A DNA stretch of 64,000 nt from positions 1-64,000 of the forward strand of contig FMBT01000309.1 of NCBI GenBank assembly GCA_900095095.1, written 5' to 3'. Positions 55,237 through 64,000 of the stretch are shown piece after piece. Source of the DNA: Fragilariopsis cylindrus CCMP1102 (taxonomy: Eukaryota; Bacillariophyta; Bacillariophyceae; Bacillariales; Bacillariaceae). The position numbers were made by a program, and so were the translations under genes. Position 1 is the first letter of the stretch. The number at the start of each line of letters is the position of its first letter. Below the pieces are notes generated by a model. That model was not told the origin of the DNA. It did no database searches and was given only the letters and a program-made list of their open reading frames with translations.

Positions 55237-58200
55237 ATGGGAAATTTCAATAAAAAGTTGAGCAGTACTCTGCTGTGGGGAGTTTTAGTAGCAACGGCAT
55301 TTGTTGTAAATGGATTCGTTCCGAGATCGACACGAGTTTCTGTTTCATCGGGTGTAGGGAATACTAATCTTATAACATCATCGCCAGTAGTTGTAGATAT
55401 CGGATCACCGTAAGTTTTTCTTTTAAAAAGTCTATTCTTTCATGGAAGAAAGCATAATAGATATCCGATGAATTATTGGCCGATTGTTGTGTTTGTGTTC
55501 AATTGAATATATATATGCATTAATTTTTTGTTCTCTCAAAAATTTATTTTTACAAATAACATTTACCTCATTATCACGATAACGACGTTCAACCAATTAA
55601 AATTCAGAAGATCTATGCTGGTATTATTGTCAACAGAAACATCCAACGATTCAGCCGAACCAAAGAATAATAACTCTTATAGCGGGAATAGTAGTAGTGA
55701 CAGTAGTAGAAGCAGTAGCAGTTATGGTGGTAGAGGAAGAGGCGGCAGAGATGGTGGTAGAGGAAGAGACGGTGGTAGAGGAAGAGGTGGTAGAGACGGT
55801 GGTAGATCTAGCTTTGGCAGAGGAAGAGGTGGTAGAGATGGTGGTAGATCTAGCTTTGGTAGAGGAAGAGGTGGTAGAGGTAGTGGTGCTAGTCCTGGAC
55901 GAACGCCTTTGTTAAAACTTGAAAATCCACTGAAGGTACAACGGATAGCAGCAGCTCCACAACAACGTCGAGATGATGGAGATGGCGGCGGTCGTGGTGA
56001 TGGTCGTGGTCGTGGTCGCGGTGATGGACGTGGTCGTGGCGGTGGTCGCGGTCGCGGAGATTCTGATTCAGCTGCCACGGGCGGAAGATTTGGTGCTGCA
56101 AGTCCTGGAGGTCCAAGCGGTGGCGGAGATAATGCTCAAGGTATGAATGCTAGAAGAGGTAGAGGTGATGGAGCTCGTAGAAGAAATGATGGAAGAGGTA
56201 GAGGTGATGATGGACCGAATCGAGGCAGGACTTCACTTCGTCTTGGTAATTCTGGAAGAAGAGGTAGAAGAGGTAATAGTCGCGGAACTCTCCGAAAGAG
56301 GGACAGAACTGCGGACCGGGAGGCCAAGGCCGATGCTTCGGAAATTCGTCGAACAATCAACTTACCTGAGGGACCAATTTCTGTTGGGAACCTTGCCGAA
56401 ATTATTGACGAGAAACCAGTGGCGATCATTAAGTATCTAATGACTGACTTGGGTGTTATGGCATCGATGACTCAAAACCTTGATCCTGCTACGTGTGTGG
56501 CTGTTGTTGAAGGCTTTGGAAAGATTATTGGAGGAGACGACGACGAAGACGACGAAGACTATGATGATGACGACGACGACGACGAGTATGACGACGATAG
56601 CGCCTTAGAAATGGGATTTGTTGTAGAAGAGGATGACGATGATTTGATGAAGCCTCGGCCTCCAGTTGTTACAATCATGGGACACGTAGATCACGGAAAG
56701 ACATCACTTCTGGATGCAATCCGTAATACACGCGTCACGGCTGGTGAGGCAGGAGGTATCACACAGCATATCGCAGCTTACCAAGTTGATCACAAGGGAC
56801 AGAGTATTACCTTTATCGACACACCCGGTCACGCCGCTTTTACCGATATGCGTGAAAGAGGAGCAAATATTACAGATATTGTGATTTTGGTTGTCGCTGC
56901 AGATGATGGAGTAAAACAGCAGACTGCAGATTCAATTGTGTGCGCAAGACAGGCTGGTGTTCCTTTGGTAGTAGCCATCAACAAGATTGACCTCGAGGCT
57001 TCAGATCCAAATAAAGTAATGACTGAATTGACTCAGTATGATATTCTGACGGAAGATCTTGGTGGAGACGTTTTGACATCTCAGATTAGTGCCAAAGAAG
57101 GAACGAATTTGGATGATTTACTAAACAAGATCATGCTCCAAGCTGAAATTCAAGATCTGAAAGCTAATTATGATCGTAATGCGGAAGCCTTCGTTGTGGA
57201 AGCCAAGGTCGAGGTAGGACTTGGAACTGTTGCCACTTCTCTTGTGAAGAAAGGAACACTTAAGATCGGTGATATCTTTGCGGCCGGTGAGACCTACGGA
57301 AAGGTCCGAACTCTAATTTCAACCGATGGAAAGACAAGATTAAAAGAAGTGGGTCCTTCAACTCCTGTCCGTATTGTCGGTTTTGAAGGCATTCCTGCAG
57401 CGGGTGACTCTCTCATTGTAGTCGATGATGAGCAAACGGCAAGGACACTAGCTGAAAGTCGTAAAAGGTACGTATTCAGGACATAGTCCATCTATTGAAA
57501 TGCTTAATTTCCGTTTCCTACTCATTTTCCTAACAAATTGTGCACACTTTATTTTTATCTATCCTACGACACGACCATTTTTACGTCTACTTAGGATTAC
57601 ACGCGAAAAATCATCTAACTTGTACCAAACTGGCTTGATGGAATCTGTTTCCCTTTCATTTGGGGCCCAGAGGGAGAGCCGTTATTTGTATGTAGTTGTG
57701 AAGGCTGATGTGCAAGGATCAGCAGAAGCTTTGACTGCATCACTTTCAAAGTTGAAGCTTGAAAATGAAGAAGCGACTGTGACTGTGAAAGTGTTGGTCA
57801 GCGATGCCGGTGAGGTGTCCAAGAGTGACATGGCGATCGCATCTGTAACTCCTGGAACAACAGTTATTGCTTTCAATGTTGCTGCCTCCATGGCTGCGAT
57901 GGACGATGCACGTAACCAAAATATTCCTCTAGAGTACTATAACATTGTATACGACGCAATTGAGTCGGTCGAATCCAGAATGCAAGAAGTTCTCTCGCCA
58001 ACTCCAGCTGGCGAATACACGGGATCTGCTACCGTCCAAGAAGTTTTCAATATTGGTGGTACTGGTAATATTGCAGGAAGTCGATGTGAGGATGGTATCT
58101 TACGAAAAGGTGCCAATGTACGAGTGATGCGTGGTGACAAGATCCTTATCGAAAGCACAATCAAGACACTGCGTAACTTTAAGTCCGAAACGGACTCTAT

Positions 58201-58285
58201 TGAGGCTGGAAATGAATGCGGAATTGGCCTTACTACTTTTGAAGAATTTAAGGCTGATGATGTCATCGAATGCTACGTGGAATAA
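55237..58285 (+). CDS. Plastid translation initiation factor IF-2 with Arg/Gly-rich N-terminus
   Basis: GTPase that brings initiator fMet-tRNA to the 30S ribosome. Exons 55237-55409, 55608-57467 and 57595-58285 give 907 residues with matching phases and no frame break. Exon 1 encodes a signal peptide ([20 protein letters not shown]) with a diatom plastid entry site. Residues about 80-270 are dominated by GRGG, GRDGGR and GGRSSFGRG repeats. The bacterial-type core follows: an N2 domain ([21 protein letters not shown]), an acidic insert, then the G domain with [10 protein letters not shown] (P-loop), DTPGHAAF (G3) and NKID (G4), domain II ([16 protein letters not shown]), domain III ([14 protein letters not shown]) and the C2 domain ([21 protein letters not shown]). 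Length of the core equals bacterial IF-2. Confidence 0.94.
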
Positions 58286-58451
58286 TCATATAATAAATTT
58301 TCCCTCTTAAGAATCCATTCGTCATTTTAACACAGCATATTTTGCTGTCATTGATTTTTAGTATTAAAATTAGCATTGGTTTCAAAATTAGCTGATGCTG
58401 CAAAATTAGCTAGTTAGTGCGTGTTTTTGATGGCTCTGAAGTAATGCATAC

Positions 58452-60485
58452 TTATTTCAGCTTTGCTTCTTTTATCGTCATAAAGCAACCAAGTACTGCA
58501 ATAAAAAGACCGAAGGGAACCAACGCAAGGTTCACTTGCGCTCGCTTTGATGCGGTGCTATCAGCGCCATGAATTAAGGTCACAGCCTTTGTGTATATTA
58601 GCGGAGGACAAACATATACTACACAGCGTACGGTTAAGTGAAAAAAAAAAAAACAGAAATAGAAATAAAGAAAATTTGAGTATCCGCTGATATTGATGAC
58701 GACCAATGTTGACCGCTGAAATGTTTGTTAAATTGATAATGAATTGAAATAACGGTGAAGAAATAAAGTACATTCAATATTCAAATCAAATTGTATCCAA
58801 TAGAATTATTTATTTTTCAAACTTACCAATAGTGGATCCAAGAGCAGCACCCGTCAAACCAACAACCAACGACACATCTTTGACGGTGCAAGATATCGCT
58901 GTTACAAATGTCAGAATTCCAGCGACCAGGAAGAAATTGTTCTTATCTGAACCCAATTCTACGTTGGCAAGGCTGGATGTCAACCCAATAATAGCTTCAC
59001 GTGCCCCACAAACTACCAGTGGGAATCCAAAGAGGATAGAGAAACTTGTACGAAAAAGAAAGAAAGGAAAAAACGGGTGTCGTGTTGACAATAGAGAAAG
59101 GTTGAGTTTAGAAGATCAAAATTATGCATTGATTGTCATTGAAAACAAAGCGTAAGAGAAAATACAAACGTTTTGAAAGAAAAAACGCGTGACGGGAGAC
59201 CATATAATGTATCATACACGGAAATTATCAACGCTTCGCTCACGTACCCAGTAGCAAGTCTACCGAAAGTGGAAAGTATATCATTAGGATGATAATTCAA
59301 AAGAATGTTGCCTTGACAAATGTCACCAAATGTAGCGTATCCGGCCATCATTGTTGCTATATACAAAGTGACAAGAGTAATAAATGTGATGTTAACCATC
59401 AATCGGAATCGTTTTGAGTTCGTATCCTTCAAACTTCTGTAAAAGTTTGGGGCGTTGTAGTGGGCTATATAAGCAAGACCTAAATTGGAGGCCAAAACAA
59501 GAGACGTGAAGTCAAAATTCCACATAGACGCTTTTTGGAAGAGAGGAGCCTGAAATAAATTATTGTTGAAGGAAGAAGCATGATGTTAATACATATAGAT
59601 AGATAAAAAAGCGGCAAAAACAATCAGAACAAAAAAAGAGGATTATATACGCACAGTAATCAATCCATCTTGAAGAAATTTTCCTGCTGGAAGTTTGTAG
59701 CTTCCATCAAAAGCTCGTATAATGATAAAGAACACAGTATACAGTATAGCAGAAAACCCAAGGAGGCTTGTGAAAGCAAGTTTCGACAGGTCTTTGATTA
59801 AAGAAAGCGGTAAAAGAAGGAATATAGTGATAGCTATGATATTTGAACTCCTGCCATTCCATTGATCTGGAAAACCAGCTTGTTTAAAAAGTGGCGTGAA
59901 GACATCACCAAGAATCCCACTGTAAATTACAGAACAAGAAAGGCACATAATTGCAATCATCGTATCGACCATATATGCAGAATTAGGTCCAATAGTCTTC
60001 ATCCACAATCCTTTGAAGTCGGATTCACCTGTAAGTTCACAAGCGTCTCCGATGATAGAAAAACAGTGTCCACTGAGAGTACCCAAGGTAAAACATATAA
60101 TAATCGCTGGTATTACACCCGTTCCAGGTGCTACACCACTCGCTAACGTCAATATCCCTGCGCCTGCGACATTATTAACAAGATTGAATACGGATGATAC
60201 AATCGACGACTCCTTTTTGGTCGTTTTTGTCTTTCCTCCTCCTCCTCCTCCTCCTCGAATCGACAACACAACCGACGGCGTATCTTTCTTATCCATGTTG
60301 TATGTTGAGTGACGATGTAATTCATTTCGGTTAACAAAAGCATGTGAAGATTTTCGATTCCAAACATTATCTTTCGCTCCTGAACCTTCACTTGCCACAA
60401 CAACTATCATCGGGTAGCTGATAGTTATAATCGCGACGAGCGACAACAGCATGTACGTGTTGTTCCATTTCGAGAAGAGTTTCAT
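58452..60485 (-). CDS. AAAP-family amino-acid transporter (SLC38-like)
   Basis: Exons 60485-59655, 59549-59248, 59044-58827 and 58618-58452 give 505 residues; all borders are GT-AG and phases agree (the first donor is the weaker GTGCGT). A hydrophobic N-terminal leader (YMLLSLVAIITISYPMIVVVA) and a linker ending SIRGGGGGGG precede the transporter core. The core starts with SSVFNLVNNVAGAGILTLASG, matching the FNLxNxxxGAGILxLP signature of the amino-acid/auxin permease and SLC38 families (Na+ or H+ coupled uptake or vacuolar export). About eleven hydrophobic spans follow, including NLGLAYIAHYNAPNFYRSL and GFSILFGFPLVVCGAREAI. The leader ahead of helix 1 is unusual for the family and may direct it to an internal membrane. 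Substrate unknown. Confidence 0.85.
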
Positions 60486-61070
60486 TATTGGTACCACCAG
60501 TTCCGTATTACTTCCTAGTTCGCTTCTTTGTTTCGACTTGTATCAAGTTTTTTACGACGTCGAAAATGAAAAAGTAACTTGGTTTTAAGGCGACGAAAAG
60601 GAATGAATATGCAATCTGCAATCTTGCTTACATACCTTGACCCTCATTTTTTCGAAATGCCGATTATTATAAACATTTTTATTTTAAAATTCGCTCAAGA
60701 TTCAATGGCGAAGTCTAAAATTGAAAATCGAATCGTGCACACAAAAAACGTGATTCATTCATTCACGCGGGACTCTATGTGCATAGTAATAAAGGTAATA
60801 TATTTGGAACTTTTGAATAATAAATAATAGACAGACAGATCATAGTGTCTGTTGTCATCATCTCAAACTCTAGAATCCAAGAACAGGATCCCATTTACGG
60901 CGAAATATCTTCTAGAGTTCTAGCAGGTAGTAAATATTTCTAATTTAGTACGACCTATTACATCCAGACTGGAAAATAAACAGTAATCGGTTTCTTTTAA
61001 AATTTAAATACAATTATTTGGTACAATAATAATCAGCTCGACAAACGATGACAAGAGTCTTAAGGACAGT
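60486..61070. other. intergenic spacer
   Basis: 5' flank of the amino-acid transporter and 3' flank of the ARM gene. An open frame at 60579-60827 lacks any family signal and is not called. Confidence 0.4.
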
Positions 61071-62887
61071 CTACTTTCTTTTAAACCAATTCGATCCTTC
61101 TTCCTTTTCCAATCGATTAATGAGAGCTTCTAACCGTTGCTGTGCTAATTCTTTCGCAGGTACTCTCCCCCTTGCGTCACGAACGACTGATAATGCATCT
61201 TTTTCTCTCATCGAAACAACGGCAGGTGAAAATTCTGTCATAGCAAGAAGGAAGAAGCATGCCCTATCTTGAACTCCAGGATGACCAGGATGTTCTTTCA
61301 TTGATCTCAACACCTCCCCAATACCATTATCGTTGACAATAGTGATTTGGTTTTCTGATTCGGTTGCCAACCGACCTAACGCGTCACATCCATAAGCTTG
61401 TATGGCAGCATCCTCTAAATATATTGCCATGTGAGTCAATAATGTCGTGATACCACCTTCTTCCTGCACTGGTAAACGATTATCTTGATGCAAACAAATG
61501 TTTCGCATGCATGCAAAACCCGAATCTTGGACACTGTGACTATTAACATGTCGTCGCATTGTAGATAATACCAAGCCAATTCCACCTTTCGCAGAAACAG
61601 CTCTTTGAAAATCTAATGACATTCGGGTAAAGTTTTTCAGCATGTCGCAACATTGCAGGGCTATGTCTACTTGATAGTCGAAGGAATTCATATTGGAAAT
61701 AACCACGTCAAGGCCTCCTTCTGATAACATAACTTCGTAGTTGTCCTTTGTTTTTAAACAATTTAGGATTCGTAAACCATACTTTTGAATTTCTAGATTC
61801 TGAGGACTTTGCATCATAGATTGGAGAACATTAGTCAGTCCTTTTTCCTTCATAAATGATTCGATATCTTCATTGATCTTATCATCCAAGACTATGGACA
61901 AAGCCGCGCAACCTTGTTCCTGTAACATAATATCGTGTGCATATTCTTTCATGGCGGCTAAAATAGTAGGAATACCCCAAACCTCAGTTATTTCTTTCCT
62001 ATAAGTACTAGCAATGTAGTGCAATGTACAGCATCCGTACAACTGAACTTTGTTGTGCATAATATGACGTTTCATTGCACGGATGACAGGAGTAATAACA
62101 AGTCCGAATGACGATAAGATATCTTCTCCAGATCCATATGAGAGGTTGGATAGAGTTCGAAGAGCTGTGGCTTGTACAGAAAGATCATTTGGGTACCGTT
62201 TCATAGCTGCAAGTACTTGATGCAGAGCACCATCACGGTAGACGAAGATTGCCTTTGCTGGGGGTGGGATGCTATGATCGCTAAAACCTCTAAGGCACTA
62301 CAAAGAAATTTTGCATTCCCAGGGTGTTGTGTCATCGAACGTAGGATGACACCGACCGATGGGACTATTCTTGCTATCGCGTCTGGGTTTTTACTTATCA
62401 CCCGACGGATACCAGCACAAGCAGCTCTTTGAATAGCAACGTTCTCTCTGTGATCCTCCATGGCTTTAAATAACCGCGCAACGCCTTTCTTGAAAGATGG
62501 GTCTAAAATTGATAATAAGTAAAGGATACATGTACATTCTTCAACCACTTCTTCATTCTCAGGATGATTCCTCATTACCTCTACGACTGATGGTCCGAGG
62601 AGCCGTCCAAGTTCGGATGCTTGCTGTTGCTGTTGTACTCGTTGCTGCAAGACGGCTCGGAGCTTACTGAGGTATTCTATTTGTTTTTTTGGATCATCTT
62701 TTCTTTGTTCAATTTTTTGGATGTAGGCAGAGATCTCTCTATCTCCCTTCGTCGACTTCATACTAAAGCTTGCAGGCGAATTTCCTGCTCGTGGTGGCAT
62801 TGTAATACAACTATGTGCGTCACGATTGGCGGCATGCGGCGTAATATCGCTGTCTTGACCCCTGCTGTCTTCGTCGCACACTGTCAT
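61071..62887 (-). CDS. Armadillo-repeat protein
   Basis: About 605 residues after one correction. A hydrophilic N-terminus (1-60) and a Gln-rich helix (LRAVLQQRVQQQQQ) precede a right-handed stack of about ten ARM-like units, each near 42 residues: for example IVPSVGVILRSMTQHPGNAKFLCSALEVL, GALHQVLAAMKRYPNDLSVQATALRTLSN and GIGEVLRSMKEHPGHPGVQDRACFFLLA. The recurring (A)M..(H/Y)P.....Q..AC..L pattern is typical of ARM proteins abundant in stramenopiles. They are protein-binding scaffolds; the partner is unknown. Two overlapping frames meet near 62262, where a C run (five C on the minus strand) one base short explains the break. The ATG at 62885-62887 is taken as start. Confidence 0.85.
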
Positions 62888-63492
62888 CAACAACAGCTAT
62901 CAGCTATCACAGTAACACAGAATAATAAAATAAATGGAAAGTTACGGTAGTAGTTACAAGCGCAAATATCAATGCTTATGATTATGACACCAACGGTATA
63001 CCAACGATGAACAATGAATTGCAGGGTGATGAAAGCGAACACAGCTGCCACTTGCGTTTTGCAGTGTGTCAAGTTTTGAAGAATGACAATTAATTTGTTC
63101 AGTACGTTTTCGTTATCGAAAAATACGATATAAAAAAGCAAGTGTACAAACTTTCTTTTGTATAGATTTTTTACGGGCAATGTCACGCGTGATTCGATCG
63201 CTTGCGCTCGACAAAATTACTTAAAGGTGCATCCGACAAACAGGCAAGCAAGCAATCCTGCAAAATTTTCCACATACAAGCCCATTTTTCCGAATAGATG
63301 AAAAATTATCTACTGCAGCATGCAGCTAGAAGATAAAAAAATAATGTGAGCAATAAAAGAAGGTATATTATTCTCTTAGTTATTTAGGTAAACTTTATTT
63401 TATTTTATTTTATTTTATCTTATAGTATCTCGCATGGGCAAGCCTAAAGCAAGAGGTTAGAAGAAAAGAAAAGAAAACGACCATAGTATCTC
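62888..63492. other. intergenic spacer
   Basis: 5' flank of the ARM gene and 3' flank of the last gene. It holds a (TTTTA)n run at about 63395-63416. Nothing else seen. Confidence 0.45.
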
Positions 63493-63993
63493 CTATTTAT
63501 TAATACCGGAACTCCACGTATTCATTGAAGACATATTCATTTGTAACGAATCCATCGAACCTTTCGAATTCGCAGCACTATTATTATTATTATTATTATT
63601 TGAATTAGTACCGTTAAAGTTCATATTCATATTATTCATTCGTTGCTGATTCATCATGGGATTCATATCATTATTGTTGTTGTTGTTGTTGTTGGTCATC
63701 ATCATTCCAGTGCCCATGGCATTGTTTCTCATTCCCATAGCCATTCCATTCATCGTGTTCATTTGTTGTTGTTGTTGTTGTTGTTGCATCATCATCATTT
63801 GCTGTTGTTGCATCATTTGCATATTGCCCATTTGTTGCATATTATTGCCCATTTGTGGTTGCATATTGCCCATTCTACCATTAAAAGAGCTTTGATTATT
63901 ATTATTATTATTATTCCAACCCATACCCCCATTACCATTTCCTTGAGGTGCTGACATGTTCATGGAAGATATTAAAGAGGATGTTCCACTCAT
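63493..63993 (-). CDS. Asn/Gln/Met-rich low-complexity protein or C-terminal exon, possibly partial
   Basis: 166 residues reach from a Met at 63991-63993, seven bases from the window edge, to a stop at 63493. The sequence is nearly all Asn, Gln, Met, Gly and Ser, with runs such as MMQQQQMMMMQQQ and NNNNNNNN, ending NMSSMNTWSSGINK. No domain can be seen. Such tails are typical of the C-termini of adaptor or RNA-binding proteins (for example ArfGAP or epsin-like proteins), so this is probably the end of a longer gene that continues to the right. The Met may be internal. Confidence 0.5.
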   Translation of the reverse strand: MSGTSSLISSMNMSAPQGNGNGGMGWNNNNNNNQSSFNGRMGNMQPQMGNNMQQMGNMQMMQQQQMMMMQQQQQQQQMNTMNGMAMGMRNNAMGTGMMMTNNNNNNNNDMNPMMNQQRMNNMNMNFNGTNSNNNNNNNSAANSKGSMDSLQMNMSSMNTWSSGINK

Positions 63994-64000
63994 GGTATGA

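Noticed and set aside
60579-60827. 82-codon plus-strand open frame
   Set aside because: No family signal; lies in the 5' flank of the amino-acid transporter.

Overview
The window looks like nuclear DNA of a diatom or a close photosynthetic stramenopile; I cannot name the species. The reasons are AT-rich spacers, short GT-AG introns (about 70 to 300 nt), presequences with ASAF/SAAFAP/GF-type cleavage motifs of secondary plastids, nuclear genes for plastid products (an IF-2, a PAP/fibrillin, a class I aldolase, small thylakoid or envelope proteins), and long Asn/Gln/Asp homopolymer tracts in nuclear proteins. I support 24 protein genes. I saw no rRNA, tRNA, CRISPR array or operon.

Layout. 0-4.6 kb: a partial MAPR/cytochrome b5 protein and a sugar/polyol transporter, then a microsatellite-rich spacer. 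4.6-13.6 kb: a SMARCAL1/ZRANB3-like SNF2 annealing helicase with a PDZ-like C-terminus, a ribosome-assembly factor ABT1/ESF2, and SepSecS of the selenocysteine pathway. 13.7-24.1 kb: a very large ATXR3/SDG2-type SET protein, flanked by two small plastid-type proteins. 25-31 kb: a secretory/plastid protein of RPxD...GPLG repeats, a CNX1-type molybdenum-cofactor enzyme with an eroded MogA half, and a YheT/ABHD hydrolase. 32-40 kb: a thylakoid microprotein, a class I fructose-bisphosphate aldolase, a SpoU methyltransferase and an SGNH-like type II membrane protein. 40-47 kb: a SAM-domain kinesin-13 and a helicase-associated (HA) repeat protein. 46.9-50.8 kb: a gene-poor stretch with a Stowaway-like MITE. 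50.8-64 kb: SSRP1 (FACT) with two HMG boxes, PAP/fibrillin, plastid IF-2, an AAAP amino-acid transporter, an ARM-repeat protein and an Asn/Gln/Met-rich fragment.

Functional themes are chromatin and replication (SMARCAL1-like, ATXR3-like, SSRP1, kinesin-13), RNA work (ABT1, SpoU, SepSecS, IF-2) and plastid biology. The genes are not functionally linked as a cluster. Several divergent pairs share short spacers: ABT1/SepSecS, SpoU/SGNH, kinesin/HA and PAP/IF-2.

Caveat. At least nine genes can only be read through by correcting single-base shifts. Nearly all are consistent with one missing base, often in a homopolymer. The conserved genes affected (SepSecS, kinesin-13, ATXR3-like) suggest consensus deletion errors rather than pseudogenes, but reads are needed to decide. 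Exon borders were placed by eye from GT-AG sites, phase continuity and family alignment from memory.
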